Shown here: positions 27,960 through 37,597 of the stretch, piece by piece
How positions within the stretch are numbered: position 1 is the first letter of the stretch
Layout of the letters: the number at the start of each line of letters is the position of its first letter
From: Cyclobacteriaceae bacterium
GTDB taxonomy: Bacteria > Bacteroidota > Bacteroidia > Cytophagales > Cyclobacteriaceae
Assembly: GCA_027533395.1 (NCBI GenBank)
Contig: JAPZUF010000012.1
Coordinates: forward strand, 1 to 64,000
Direction of reading: 5' to 3'
Length of the DNA: 64,000 nt
Notes under the pieces: generated by a model
What the model was told of the DNA's origin: nothing
Seen by the model: only the letters and a program-made list of their open reading frames with translations
Databases searched by the model: none
Program-made: the position numbers and the translations under genes

Positions 27960-29279
27960 TTATAGATTGAATAAGCCTTTGTTCAACAATTGTAAGGCTT
28001 CTTTTTTGTATTGCGAATCTACCAAAACAGAGATATTGTTGGCGCTACCGCCACACGAAACCATCCTAACTGGTGTATTTCCTAATGCATCGAATACTGC
28101 TTTTAAGGATCCTTTTTGTTCGGCAATTTGATGCCCTACAATACAAATAATAGTAAGATTCTTTTCAATTGAAATGGTTCCAAACTTCTTCAACTCTTGC
28201 TCGATGGCCGGCAATTGTGCATCTTGATCAATTGTAAGCGAAACAGCAACTTCCGAAGTGGTAATCATATCAATCGGAGTTTTATAGGTTTCAAAAATCT
28301 CGAATACTTTTCTCAAAAAACCATACGCCATTAACATGCGAGTTGATTTAATGTTGATAGCTGTAATACTGTCTTTCGCTGCCACTGCTTTAAAACTTCC
28401 GGCACTCGCTTTTTCTGTAATGATGGTTCCAAAAGCTTGCTCATCCATCGTGTTCTTTAATCGAACTGGCACATTGTATTTCTGTGCCGGAACAATGGTG
28501 GCAGGGTGTAAAATTTTTGCACCGAAGTAAGCGAGCTCTGATGCTTCATCAAAAGTTAATTCTGAAATGGGTTTTGTTTTATCAACAATGCGTGGGTCAT
28601 TATTATGCATACCATCGATATCGGTCCAAATCTGAATTTCTTCAGCTCGGATTGCAGCGCCAATCAAGGAGGCTGTATAATCGCTTCCTCCTCTTTTTAG
28701 ATTATCGATTTCGTTTTTGTGGTTGCGACAGATATACCCTTGTGTTATAATTAAATCTATCGATTGTAAAGATTCTACTAGGGGTTTTAATCGATTCGAA
28801 ATTTTTTCTAGTTCGGGTTCTTCGTTTTCATCAATGCTCATGAAATACAAAGCCGGTAACAAACGCGCAGCAATTTTACGTTCTTGTAAATGTTGGTAAA
28901 ACATTTCAGTTGACATTAACTCACCTTGCGCTAATAACTCACGGTAACTTTTGTCATCGAAAGTTCCTGCCGCCAACATGCGAATGAAAATAAAAAAGCG
29001 ACTTACAATTTCTTGTCCGATGGCTTTATAAGCATCAGTGGTGTAAAGTTCATCTACAAATTGGAGGTAGTGATTTTCAAGTCCTGCTATTTCTTGTTCG
29101 GCTTTAGGTAAGTCTTTCTTCAGTAACGCATCGCCAATGGCAATCAAGGTATTGGTTGTTCCGCTTAATGCACTAAGTACAACAATTTTTTTACCGGGCA
29201 TGCCTGTTACCAGGTTGGCAATTTTTTTCATGCGCTCGGGTTTCCCTACTGAGGTTCCTCCAAATTTTACGACCAACAT
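27960..29279 (-). CDS. lysC: Aspartate kinase
   Basis: The 439-residue enzyme phosphorylates aspartate, the first step toward lysine, threonine and methionine. It shows the N-terminal KFGGTSVGKPERM, the GGSDYTASLIGAA phosphate loop, IWTDIDGMHNNDPR and ELAYFGAKILHPATI. Residues about 300-439 hold two ACT regulatory domains (TSEVAVSLTID, VRMVSCGGSANNISVLV). No homoserine dehydrogenase domain is fused. It is a single gene with a short leader, read from the promoter at 29299-29328. Confidence 0.96.
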   Translation of the reverse strand: MLVVKFGGTSVGKPERMKKIANLVTGMPGKKIVVLSALSGTTNTLIAIGDALLKKDLPKAEQEIAGLENHYLQFVDELYTTDAYKAIGQEIVSRFFIFIRMLAAGTFDDKSYRELLAQGELMSTEMFYQHLQERKIAARLLPALYFMSIDENEEPELEKISNRLKPLVESLQSIDLIITQGYICRNHKNEIDNLKRGGSDYTASLIGAAIRAEEIQIWTDIDGMHNNDPRIVDKTKPISELTFDEASELAYFGAKILHPATIVPAQKYNVPVRLKNTMDEQAFGTIITEKASAGSFKAVAAKDSITAINIKSTRMLMAYGFLRKVFEIFETYKTPIDMITTSEVAVSLTIDQDAQLPAIEQELKKFGTISIEKNLTIICIVGHQIAEQKGSLKAVFDALGNTPVRMVSCGGSANNISVLVDSQYKKEALQLLNKGLFNL

Positions 29280-29298
29280 ATGCTTTATTTAAGGCGGG

Positions 29299-29328
29299 CA
29301 AATTTAGGAACTGTGGCGTGCCTTACAA
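29299..29328 (-). promoter_or_regulatory. Bacteroidota-type promoter of lysC
   Basis: On the minus strand TTG (29326-29328), a 19-bp spacer and TAAATTTG (29299-29306) match the TTG-N19-TAnnTTTG consensus. It would start transcription only about a dozen bases before the lysC ATG. Confidence 0.75.
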
Positions 29329-29346
29329 GTAAATTATGACGAAATA

Positions 29347-31407
29347 TTACTGTTCATTTATACTTTGTTCTGCGGCTTCGATTGCATAGCGGATGTCAGT
29401 GTTATTAGTTTCTTGGTATATCTTTTTTAACAAAGGTAAAGCCTGCTTGGCTGCCGAACCGTTCTGGCCAATTAATACAATTAATTGATAACGCAGTCCG
29501 CCATCGTGAATGGTTGTTTGTTTTAGTCTCTCAATAAGATGTGGCAACGCAGCTTTACCAATTTGTTGTAACGATTTTTTTGCAGCATACGATTGGTTGG
29601 TTTCTGTTGCCATTAAAGTGCCTATCAAAGCTTTGATGGCTTGTGGTTGCTCACATTGTATGTTGCCAAGAATAACCATAACATCTGTTTGCAAGTCGAT
29701 GAGTTTTTCTTTCTGGTCGATGCTTTTCTTATTTAAAAATTGAATTAATTCGTTTTCAATGGCTTTAGGTCGTGTTTCCATCCACAATAAAAGTTTGATG
29801 ACTCTTTCTTGCTCGGCCAAGTCGTTTCCTTTTAAAATAGTTTTGGCTTCATCGAGCGTAGGTATTACACCTGTAATTGGAATTTGATAGCGTACACAAA
29901 AAATAATTCTGTCTTGCCTCTGGCTCGGATAAGGACTTTGGGTGGCATAACGCGCAAATAAATCGGAACACGTACGAATCATTTTTTGTAAATCCTCCAA
30001 TAAAAATTTCTCTGCCTTCTCTTTATTTTTTTCTGCTACTGTTTTCTCATTCCATTCTTGTGGAACTTCCGGTGCAAAACGAAAAGCAACATCATACAAT
30101 TGATCGCCTGTTTTCTCATATTCATAGTTTTTGAAGTAATCAATTATCCAATCCATCACTTTACTTTTTATAGTCTTATCTGTATTTTTTTCATAGAGCT
30201 TGTTTAAGGTAAGCATGTGCTGACTAACCGATGTTGGAGATTCTTTCGTAATGCCATCGCGATAATTATCATAGGCATACATGGATAAAGAAAGGGTTGT
30301 GTTATCCAAACCTTGCATCAAACCGAAAAAGCTTTGGTTATAAGTAAGCGCAGTAGGTTTGCCTAGCAAACCTTGTTTTAGTAATTCAAAAAATTCATCG
30401 ATTCTTTTGAATAATTTCTTTTGTTGACTTTCATCTTTGGAATCGTTTTTAAAAGCAAGTGAGATGTAGCGATAGTGATAATATTCAACTTTGGTAATTA
30501 CTTGAAGCCATGCTTTCCATTCTATATCGTCAATTCCATTGAATAAGGCGAGGTATTCTAAAATGTATAATGCGCGATCGTCTTGAGATGGATGCGGAAT
30601 TTGCACCCAGGTCTTTAACAAGAAATCTTTGTATTCTGGATTATCAATTTTGTAGCGTAAAAACTTGGAAAGAATATCGTAATGGATTTTGCCACAAGGT
30701 AAATCGAATGGAACTTTTACAGCTTCTTCTACCAAAGCATTTATTTTTTCAACTTCAGATAAGTCTGATAATTTGTTTTGAATATTGTCGTGAATAGAAC
30801 AATCTTTTTTCTCAACGGTTGGGGTTTGATTAGTATTGTTTTGTGCGTTATGATTAACATTAACATTTATCTGAGCGTTGTTTTCTATTTTTTCAGGTTG
30901 AAGCAACACTTTAATATTTTTATCAATCTTAACTTTGCCGGAAAAGGTAGTAAGTATTTCTCCGGTGCCAACATCAAACAAACGGCCATTGACTTCAATA
31001 TATGATTTTAAAGCTGTATAGGTACCAGAAAATAGTGCGTCAATAGGTAATAGTTGGCCAATCTTTATGGCTTCGGCCGGATTCATTAACCCCGACAACA
31101 TCAATTTATTTTCGTTGAGGATTGCATCTAAACGATTTCTTTCAAACAATTGAAAAGTATTATTATGCTGGCCAAGTTTACCGATTAATGTTTCAGTTAT
31201 ATAATTTCCATATTGTAGCTTTTCGGCAGTGTTTGAGTTTGCAAAAGGTACCACCGCTATCCTTAATGTTTTTTTACCGGCTGGAATGGCCTTAAGTAAA
31301 TTTTCAACCATATTATCAACTACAACAGTGTGCTGTTTTGCTTTCTGTGCTACAGCAAGGTGGCAGATAAGAAGTTGCGCTAGAAGGATCTTATAGAATA
31401 CTTTCAT
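29347..31407 (-). CDS. FlgO/CsgG-like protein with C-terminal helical repeats
   Basis: The 686-residue secreted protein has a signal peptide (MKVFYKILLAQLLICHLAVA), a FlgO/CsgG N-terminal-like domain (about 45-170: LRIAVVPFANSNTAEKLQYG, TETLIGKLGQ, FQLFERNRLDAILNENKL, DALFSGTYTALKSYIEVNGRLFDV), a polar Asn-rich linker and a long helical region. The last part (about 560-686) looks like HEAT-type repeats (LLLWMETRPKAIENELIQFL, ALPHLIERLK, AKQALPLLKKIYQET). CsgG-like domains form or interact with outer-membrane secretion parts. It is alone, with no csg or flagellar genes nearby, so its role is unknown. Confidence 0.7.
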   Translation of the reverse strand: MKVFYKILLAQLLICHLAVAQKAKQHTVVVDNMVENLLKAIPAGKKTLRIAVVPFANSNTAEKLQYGNYITETLIGKLGQHNNTFQLFERNRLDAILNENKLMLSGLMNPAEAIKIGQLLPIDALFSGTYTALKSYIEVNGRLFDVGTGEILTTFSGKVKIDKNIKVLLQPEKIENNAQINVNVNHNAQNNTNQTPTVEKKDCSIHDNIQNKLSDLSEVEKINALVEEAVKVPFDLPCGKIHYDILSKFLRYKIDNPEYKDFLLKTWVQIPHPSQDDRALYILEYLALFNGIDDIEWKAWLQVITKVEYYHYRYISLAFKNDSKDESQQKKLFKRIDEFFELLKQGLLGKPTALTYNQSFFGLMQGLDNTTLSLSMYAYDNYRDGITKESPTSVSQHMLTLNKLYEKNTDKTIKSKVMDWIIDYFKNYEYEKTGDQLYDVAFRFAPEVPQEWNEKTVAEKNKEKAEKFLLEDLQKMIRTCSDLFARYATQSPYPSQRQDRIIFCVRYQIPITGVIPTLDEAKTILKGNDLAEQERVIKLLLWMETRPKAIENELIQFLNKKSIDQKEKLIDLQTDVMVILGNIQCEQPQAIKALIGTLMATETNQSYAAKKSLQQIGKAALPHLIERLKQTTIHDGGLRYQLIVLIGQNGSAAKQALPLLKKIYQETNNTDIRYAIEAAEQSINEQ

Positions 31408-31435
31408 AATTAATGTACTTGGCAGTAATTTACGA

Positions 31436-31466
31436 AATAAAAAAATCCTCCTGAAAGGGGAGGACT
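31436..31466 (-). terminator. Terminator after the first DUF4382 gene
   Basis: TCCTCC (31446-31451) and GGAGGA (31459-31464) form a hairpin followed on the minus strand by seven T residues, 24 bp downstream of the stop at 31490. Confidence 0.9.
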
Positions 31467-31489
31467 TGCAGCCTATTTTCAGAGCTTTA

Positions 31490-32398
31490 TTAATTGATTG
31501 GAACTAAATCGGCCGTAAACACCGATTGAATTTGGTTGGTTTGCAAAGCCTTTACACTGATGTTTTCTAGTTTACCTAATACTTCATTTACCTCACCGTT
31601 GCTGAGCAAATCAACAAAGATTAAATCATAATTTCCTTCGGGTAGAAAAGCAGTAAAAAATTTTCCGGTTACATCTGTTCTGATTCTATCACTGGTTTCT
31701 GCATTAAAGAAAGGAATATCGGAAGTAATTTCTGAGGCATTGAATGTTCCTGCTTTGTAAGCAAAAACAGTTACTCTTGGTTTATTGGCAAAATCTCTAA
31801 AATAACCTTCAATGGCTCCACAACTTCGTGTTTGTAGCAAACGAATAAAGGGTTTGAGCCTGTAACCTTGCGGTGTTTCAATCAATGATTTTCTTAAATC
31901 GAAATCAATCGTTAAAAATGTAATTTGTCCGGCATCAACTTGAAAATCCGCATCTATCTGCGCGTAATTATTTTGACCTTCAATAAAAAGGGTTTCAATA
32001 TTTCCGTTTGTAAACTCAATTGTATTTTCTGGGAAAACGGTTAAGCCATTATCTTCTAAGGCCACATTAAGTTCAATACGAATTGATTTGTATTCGCTTG
32101 AACTGAGGTATTGTTCTGTTAAATCAAAAACTTCTCCTTGTGTATACTCTAATAAGTTGATTACACGTGGTTCTTCAAAAGATTTTAGGACTGTCCAGTT
32201 TTGAGAGTTAGCAGGTAAAATATCGATTTGACGGATGGCTATGTTTACTTTTTCGATGTTGGTGTTGTCAACCGGAGCATCTGTGATGTTTAAGGTAATT
32301 CTGCCGCGTAAAGCTTCGTTATCGATGCAAGAAGTTGTAAGCAATGAAAGAAATAAGAAAAACAATAATAGCGCTTGATGCAGCTGGTGCTTATTCAT
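31490..32398 (-). CDS. DUF4382 lipoprotein (copy 1)
   Basis: The 302-residue protein starts with a lipoprotein signal (LLLFFLFLSLLTTSC) and a DUF4382 domain (about 32-185): GRITLNITDAPVDNTNIEKV, IRIELNVALEDNGLTV and VDAGQITFLTIDFDLRKSL. A second beta-rich module follows (IEGYFRDFANKPRVTVFAYKAG), like a carboxypeptidase-regulatory domain. It is similar to the gene directly upstream (about 90 bp apart), so the two look like a tandem duplication. ATG at 32398 is chosen over a GTG at 32440. The function is unknown; surface or periplasmic anchoring is likely. Confidence 0.85.
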   Translation of the reverse strand: MNKHQLHQALLLFFLFLSLLTTSCIDNEALRGRITLNITDAPVDNTNIEKVNIAIRQIDILPANSQNWTVLKSFEEPRVINLLEYTQGEVFDLTEQYLSSSEYKSIRIELNVALEDNGLTVFPENTIEFTNGNIETLFIEGQNNYAQIDADFQVDAGQITFLTIDFDLRKSLIETPQGYRLKPFIRLLQTRSCGAIEGYFRDFANKPRVTVFAYKAGTFNASEITSDIPFFNAETSDRIRTDVTGKFFTAFLPEGNYDLIFVDLLSNGEVNEVLGKLENISVKALQTNQIQSVFTADLVPIN

Positions 32399-32487
32399 TT
32401 TGCCACTCGTTAAGAAGTTAAAGGAAGGGTTGTTTTTCACAACCCTAAAAGTACTAAAACAATTTGAATATCGTGTATTGCCTAGGT

Positions 32488-33363
32488 TTAAAGCAAGTCG
32501 GACTCGTTTAATGAAATGTTTAAAATGTTATTGCTTTGCAAAGCCAAACTGTAAATGCCTATGATGCTTTCGAAAGATCCTTGTTCATTCACAGTTGTAA
32601 AAATTAAATCATATTCTCCCGCTTCTAAGAAAGCGAGTGTGAAACTACCATCTTCATTGATGCATGTGCTGTTAACTGCATTTGTAAAACGTAAACCATC
32701 TGCATTGGCATTGCTTTCAGTGGAGCGATATTCACCTTTTCTGTAAGTGTAAATAACAATTTTATTGCTAATCGTTCCTTTATCAAATGTGCCGTTAATG
32801 GAAGATGCATTTTGATTAGCCACAATGCGAACCACTGGTTTTAAGATAAGCTTATTGGACGCTCCAGCCTGGACGATTGATTTGCGTACATCAAAATCTA
32901 AGGTTACACCTACAACACCACCTGCATTCAATTCAAATTCACCTTTGGCTTTGTAACCACTGCTGGTGCCGCTCGGCACATCTAACAAATCAGTTCTTCC
33001 ATCATTGTATAAGATATAACTTAAATCCGATAGGCCTTGCAAGTTGCTGCTGCCATCCGATAAAATCATTCTTGCTTCAGTATATTTTCCAGTAGGGATT
33101 TCTTGTTCTGTAACAAAATAGGTTTGTCCGTTTTGGTAAGAAAGAATATCCAGTTGAATTGGTAAATCAAAGTTGGCTGCTGTAACCCAATTGCCATCTT
33201 TTTTTAATTGAATTTCTTTTATGCTGATAAAAACTGATTCAATATTTTCAGCATCAACGGGTGCATCAGTTAAATATAATTTGATGGTGCCTTTACTTGT
33301 TTCTTTTTCTGAACAAGCCAATCCAAATAAGGCTAGCGCAATCCATACCATTAGCTTTTTCAT
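32488..33363 (-). CDS. DUF4382 lipoprotein (copy 2)
   Basis: The 291-residue protein begins MKKLMVWIALALFGLACSEK, a lipoprotein signal with Cys17. The DUF4382 domain (about 25-185) shows GTIKLYLTDAPVDAENIESV and LNAGGVVGVTLDFDVRKSIV, matching copy 1 in order and spacing. The C-terminal module (INGTFDKGTISNKIVIYTYR) also parallels copy 1. The pair is on the same strand; copy 2 is first in the direction of transcription. Paralogy from duplication is inferred from the shared motifs. Confidence 0.87.
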   Translation of the reverse strand: MKKLMVWIALALFGLACSEKETSKGTIKLYLTDAPVDAENIESVFISIKEIQLKKDGNWVTAANFDLPIQLDILSYQNGQTYFVTEQEIPTGKYTEARMILSDGSSNLQGLSDLSYILYNDGRTDLLDVPSGTSSGYKAKGEFELNAGGVVGVTLDFDVRKSIVQAGASNKLILKPVVRIVANQNASSINGTFDKGTISNKIVIYTYRKGEYRSTESNANADGLRFTNAVNSTCINEDGSFTLAFLEAGEYDLIFTTVNEQGSFESIIGIYSLALQSNNILNISLNESDLL

Positions 33364-33551
33364 ATTCTTTTGATTTTGGTAATGGATTGATAGAAGCAGC
33401 TCTTGGTAACAATACGTAAGCGGGTATTGTCTGTAAATAGCATGAATGGCCTATAAAAAAACAAAGTATGCCGGTTAAAAGAAGTCCCCCAATTTCAATT
33501 GCTTAAAGACCTCACCCCAATTTCAATCGCTCAACTAGCTCATTCAATCCA

Positions 33552-33578
33552 AACCCCTCTCCGAAGGAGAGGGGGGTT
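33552..33578. repeat. Palindromic repeat, hairpin 1 of 3
   Basis: AACCCCTCTCC and GGAGAGGGG close a three-base loop. It belongs to a widespread type of Bacteroidota intergenic palindrome. It lies in a 410-bp gene-free stretch between the DUF4382 pair and dnaK, preceded by CCTCACCCCAA. Confidence 0.7.
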
Positions 33579-33662
33579 GTTCAATTGTTATTGTCATTTT
33601 ATGAAAATATTTTTTTTGCTGCTCAAAAAAAAACTATCAATAAAAAAGAAACAAATAAAAAG

Positions 33663-33685
33663 TCCCTTCTCCTTTGGAGAAGGGA
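33663..33685. repeat. Palindromic repeat, hairpin 2 of 3
   Basis: TCCCTTCTCC and GGAGAAGGGA enclose TTT. On the minus strand it is followed by a T-rich run, so it can act as a terminator. It is preceded by the same AAAAAAGAAACAAATAAAAA that precedes hairpin 3, showing a local duplication. Confidence 0.7.
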
Positions 33686-33729
33686 TTTAGAGATGAGGCT
33701 TTTCTCCTTCAAAAAAGAAACAAATAAAA

Positions 33730-33754
33730 AACCCCTCTCCATTGGAGAGGGGTT
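33730..33754 (-). terminator. Hairpin 3 of 3, terminator of dnaK
   Basis: AACCCCTCTCC and GGAGAGGGGTT enclose ATT; on the minus strand six T residues follow. It lies 20 bp beyond the dnaK stop, so it probably ends dnaK transcription. It is the third copy of the repeat. Confidence 0.75.
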
Positions 33755-33773
33755 GGGGTGAGGCTTCCATTAT

Positions 33774-35684
33774 TTACTTCACCTCTTCATACTGTACATC
33801 CGAAACATCGGGGTTTCCATTTGCGCCAGCGTTGTTCGCATTGGCATCAGCGCCTGCTTGCGGGCCACCTGCTTGCGCACCACCTTGGTACATTTCCGAA
33901 GCCGATGCTTGCCATGCATTGTTTAACGCAGCAAGAGCAGCATCAATACCGGCTATGTCTTGTGCTTTGTGTGCTTCGCGTAATTTTTCTAATGCACTGT
34001 TAATCGCAGTTTTGTTTCCATCAGAAAGCTTATCGCCATATTCTTTCAATTGCTTTTCTGTTTGGAAAATCATTGAGTCGGCTTGGTTAATCTTCTCCAC
34101 CTTTTCCTTCTCGCGCTTATCGTTATCGGCATTGGCTTGTGCTTCTTGCTTCATCTTCTGAATTTCAGCATCAGTTAATCCGCTAGAAGCTTCAATTCTA
34201 ATCTTCTGCTCTTTGCCTGTGCCTTGATCTTTAGCTGAAACATGTAGAATACCGTTAGCATCTACATCAAACGTAACTTCGATTTTAGGCATACCACGCG
34301 GTGCTGGAGGAATACCATCTAAGTGGAATCTTCCGATCGTGCGGTTGTATTGTGCCATTTCACGTTCGCCTTGCAACACGTGTATTTCTACCGATGGTTG
34401 GTTATCGGCTGCGGTTGAAAACACTTCTGATTTCTTGGTTGGAATGGTTGTGTTCGATGCAATCAGTTTTGTAAACACACCCCCCATGGTTTCGATACCT
34501 AAGGATAGTGGAGTAACATCTAACAACAATACATCTTTCACTTCTCCTGTTAGCACGCCACCTTGTATAGCAGCACCAATGGCTACCACTTCATCAGGGT
34601 TTACACCTTTGCTTGGTTTTTTGCCAAAGAATTTTTCTACTTCTTCTTGTATTTTAGGAATGCGTGTAGAACCACCTACTAAAATCACTTCATCTATTTC
34701 GCTGATGCTGTATCCGCTGTCTTCTACAGCTTTGCGGCAAGGCTCTAACGTACGCTTTACTAAATCATCGGCTAGTTGTTCAAACTTAGCGCGTGTTAAT
34801 TTCTTCACTAAGTGTTCAGGCACGCCATCAAGAGAAGTAATGTAAGGCAAGTTGATTTCTGTTTCTTGCGAAGAAGAAAGTTCAATCTTTGCTTTCTCTG
34901 CTGCTTCTTTTAAGCGCTGCAATGCCATGGGGTCTTTGCGCAAGTCTACGTTCTTCTCAGCCTTAAACTCATCGGCCAGCCAATTTAAAATGCGCATGTC
35001 GAAATCATCGCCACCTAAGTGTACATCACCGTTGGTAGATTTTACTTCGAACACGCCATCGCCTAATTCCAACACAGATATATCGAATGTACCACCACCT
35101 AAGTCGTACACTGCTATCTTCATGTCTTTGTTTTTCTTATCTAATCCGTAAGCAAGAGCAGCAGCGGTTGGTTCGTTAATGATACGCTTTACATCCAAAC
35201 CTGCAATTTGTCCTGCTTCTTTGGTGGCTTGTCTTTCTGCATCATTAAAGTAAGCGGGTACCGTTACAACCGCTTCAGTTACGGTTGTGCCTAGGTAATC
35301 TTCTGCGGTGCTTTTCATCTTCTGCAGAATCATTGCTGAAATTTCCTGAGGGGTATAAAGCCTGTCGCCAATGCGCACGCGCACGGTATCGTTGTTACCA
35401 CTTTCTACCTGATAGCTCACCATTTTCTTTTCGCCATCTACATCGGCAAATTTCTTACCCATGAAACGCTTGATAGACTGAATGGTATTCTTCGGGTTGG
35501 TGATGGCTTGGCGCTTGGCAGGATCTCCTACTTTGCGTTCGCCTTTTCCGTTATCTAAAAAGCCTACAATCGAAGGTGTAGTTCTGCGGCCTTCGCTGTT
35601 GGCTATTACCACAGGTTCGTTACCTTCCATTACGGCCACGCACGAGTTGGTAGTTCCTAAATCTATGCCTATTATTTTTCCCAT
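33774..35684 (-). CDS. dnaK: Chaperone DnaK (Hsp70)
   Basis: The 636-residue chaperone has the ATPase domain (about 1-385; [52 protein letters not shown]), the linker [19 protein letters not shown], the substrate-binding beta domain and a helical lid. The C-terminal tail is rich in Gly, Ala and Asn and ends [12 protein letters not shown], the DnaJ-contact type of tail. Length is usual. No grpE or dnaJ is adjacent. A CIRCE element was not seen. Confidence 0.98.
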   Translation of the reverse strand: MGKIIGIDLGTTNSCVAVMEGNEPVVIANSEGRRTTPSIVGFLDNGKGERKVGDPAKRQAITNPKNTIQSIKRFMGKKFADVDGEKKMVSYQVESGNNDTVRVRIGDRLYTPQEISAMILQKMKSTAEDYLGTTVTEAVVTVPAYFNDAERQATKEAGQIAGLDVKRIINEPTAAALAYGLDKKNKDMKIAVYDLGGGTFDISVLELGDGVFEVKSTNGDVHLGGDDFDMRILNWLADEFKAEKNVDLRKDPMALQRLKEAAEKAKIELSSSQETEINLPYITSLDGVPEHLVKKLTRAKFEQLADDLVKRTLEPCRKAVEDSGYSISEIDEVILVGGSTRIPKIQEEVEKFFGKKPSKGVNPDEVVAIGAAIQGGVLTGEVKDVLLLDVTPLSLGIETMGGVFTKLIASNTTIPTKKSEVFSTAADNQPSVEIHVLQGEREMAQYNRTIGRFHLDGIPPAPRGMPKIEVTFDVDANGILHVSAKDQGTGKEQKIRIEASSGLTDAEIQKMKQEAQANADNDKREKEKVEKINQADSMIFQTEKQLKEYGDKLSDGNKTAINSALEKLREAHKAQDIAGIDAALAALNNAWQASASEMYQGGAQAGGPQAGADANANNAGANGNPDVSDVQYEEVK

Positions 35685-36050
35685 ACTGTTTTATTACTTG
35701 GTTCGATTCCCCTCGCTTATGTCAATCGCTATGCCATACAGTTTTTGCATGTGAATACTGACAAATTAATGACAGGTTGACAGCCGAGGATTATAGAATG
35801 AAACAACAAACGATAGGTTTGTCATTGCCGAAGGAATAATTGAATTTGGGCGGCAGCCGGGCACCGTTTTGTAGTTGGTTGATGGTTGTTTGTTATTCGC
35901 GATTCATTTATTGCGTTTGCTGGAGTTGTTTGCAAAAGTTCAGCGAAGATTTATTAAATCCTTGACTGAATTGGTGAATAGGAGGCAGCTGGGTTTAAAC
36001 ATTGAGCAATAAACAATCTCTTTCGCCTTATAAGTGCTGAATATTTTGGT
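35685..36050. other. Gene-free stretch upstream of dnaK
   Basis: No supported gene, tRNA or strong hairpin. It holds the dnaK upstream region; a clear TAnnTTTG element in the minus direction was not found. It runs directly into the minisatellite. Confidence 0.6.
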
Positions 36051-36344
36051 GTTAGTTTCGTGATGGCGGATGCTAACTTCGCGATAGCGGAAGCTAACTT
36101 CGTGGTGGCGGGTGCTAACTTCGTGGTGGCGGATGCTAACTTCGTGGTGGCGGAAGCTAACTTCGCGGAGGCGGGTGCTAACTTCGTGGTGGCGGATGCT
36201 AACTTCGTAGTGGCGGATGCTAACTTCGTGGTGGCGGAAACTAACTTCGTAGTGGCGGAAGCTAACTTCGTTATGGCGGGTACTAACTTCGTGGTGGCGG
36301 GTGCTAACTTCGTGATGGCGGAAGCTAACTTCGTGGTAGCGGGT
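36051..36344. repeat. Minisatellite of 14 units of 21 bp
   Basis: Fourteen tandem copies of GCTAACTTCGTGGTGGCGG plus two variable bases (AT, AA or GT), all exactly 21 bp. The first unit (GTTAGTTTCG...) and the tail after 36344 are degenerate. Variation clusters at unit positions 11-15 and 20-21. Both strands are open through the array: the plus strand would give ANFVVAD heptads and the minus strand KLASATT heptads, but neither has a convincing start or upstream coding context. A coding role is not supported here. Confidence 0.85.
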
Positions 36345-36479
36345 GCTGGTTTTATAAAGTAGGTAACTTGGTTTGCTATTTTGCCAGCTTTACTTTTTCT
36401 GTCGTTTGCTTGTATTTATCTTTTACTGTGGCTTATGGCTGGTATGCTTTTTCATTTTGCTGCCGTGTTTGTTTTTCCT

Positions 36480-37226
36480 TTAGTTTTTCTTAGGCTTTTT
36501 AAATCGTAGTGTGCTTACTTGTTTGTATTGGGGGCTGGTTGTGCCGTAGAGGGACATGATATATTGCTTTACATCTTGTGCAATCACGAGAATGCCGCTT
36601 GTTTCATTGTAGAGGAGTTGGTCTCTGGTAATGCGGGCATTACTTAGAGCTGTGCTGGTGGTTGATACTGTTGTGTTTTTGGCCTTGAGCTCGGTGAGCA
36701 AGGTGTTGAGTGTTATTACTTTTAGTTCGTTTTCGTTGGGTGTGTAGGCAGGTTCGGCTGCGAGTGTGGTGATGAGTTGTGCGAAGTGGTCGGTGAGTTT
36801 GTCGTAACTCTGTTGTGAGGTGGAGATGGTTTTGCTTGGTTGTGCCTCTGTGTTAGGGTTGTAGGTTGTGGCTTTTTCTTTTGTCTTTGTTCTGTTGCCT
36901 TGTATTTTATTGTTGCTTGTTTTGGCATCGGCTAGGCTTTGTTTGGTAGCTCCACTTGCTGCTAATGCATTGATGATTTTTGTGGAGAGTAGTTTTAATG
37001 TTTTGAAGGCTATTTCGCGGGCGTTTGTTGCGTTGTTGTAATTGGTTTTGGCCACCATTACTGCTTGCATGGCTGCATTTGCATTATTGCATAGTGTGTT
37101 GAGTGCCGACAGTTGCAGGGCTTGTTTGCTTGGGTTGTAGATTGGTCCGTAGCTTGTGCAAATGGTGATGAGGTCTTGGAAGGTGGCTACATTTTTTGCG
37201 TGGCCGGTTTCTGTTGTGCTCGCCAT
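36480..37226 (-). CDS. Hypothetical protein with duplicated helical domain
   Basis: This 248-residue protein has no signal peptide and is rich in Thr, Ala and Asn. It contains two related halves: LITICTSYGPIYNPSKQALQ with SALNTLCNNANAAMQAV (about 18-60) and LITTLAAEPAYTPNENELKV with ITLNTLLTELKAKNTTV (about 137-175), each followed by a long helical stretch. The fold is probably all-helical. I do not recognise the family. It lies between the minisatellite and the hairpin-rich island and stands alone on the minus strand. Codon use looks less AT-rich than in nearby island genes. Confidence 0.6.
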   Translation of the reverse strand: MASTTETGHAKNVATFQDLITICTSYGPIYNPSKQALQLSALNTLCNNANAAMQAVMVAKTNYNNATNAREIAFKTLKLLSTKIINALAASGATKQSLADAKTSNNKIQGNRTKTKEKATTYNPNTEAQPSKTISTSQQSYDKLTDHFAQLITTLAAEPAYTPNENELKVITLNTLLTELKAKNTTVSTTSTALSNARITRDQLLYNETSGILVIAQDVKQYIMSLYGTTSPQYKQVSTLRFKKPKKN

Positions 37227-37546
37227 TGCTTTTTTAAATTTAAAGGTTGAACATTTAAGAATACTGGATGTCGTTTCTTAAAGAAGGGAGCACTTATTGA
37301 CTAACATCTTATACGAAGAACGTTAGTTTGTGGTAATTTTTGTAATGGAGTTGGTTATTTTTTTAAGCGAGTGATTTAAATGTTAGGAGGAGTTCGGGTT
37401 TTCTCATTAGTTGTTCGTGAGAGACGTAAGATGTAAGTATGAAGATGTAAGACCAAATAAGTAAGCATTAATAAGTAAGCTATAAGACTTGCGCAAGGTT
37501 AGGTGTTATTACCTAAAAGCAATTTGCTTGTTATTAATTTTGTATT
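37227..37546. other. Gene-free stretch at the island left edge
   Basis: No gene supported. It includes a degenerate GACGTAAGATGTAAG-type repeat at about 37410-37453 that resembles a stretch at 44148-44192 on the other side of the island. Confidence 0.5.
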
Positions 37547-37569
37547 GGCACGCGTTGCAAACGCGCGCC
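37547..37569. repeat. Palindrome (GGCACGCGTT / AACGCGCGCC)
   Basis: Ten-base arms (one mismatch) around a GCA loop. It is one of four different short palindromes in a gene-free 370-bp block before the first island gene. Confidence 0.6.
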
Positions 37570-37597
37570 AGCTATGAATGAAATATGTATAACAAAA

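Noticed and set aside
33499-33690. Short frame in the palindromic region before dnaK
   Set aside because: It consists mainly of hairpin repeats and A/T tracts.
36051-36344. CRISPR array
   Set aside because: The units are contiguous 21-bp copies without spacers, and no cas genes are nearby.
36060-36362. Plus-strand open frame through the 21-bp repeats (heptad protein)
   Set aside because: It begins with GTG inside the repeat array, has no upstream coding context, and the minus strand is equally open. It is better read as a minisatellite.
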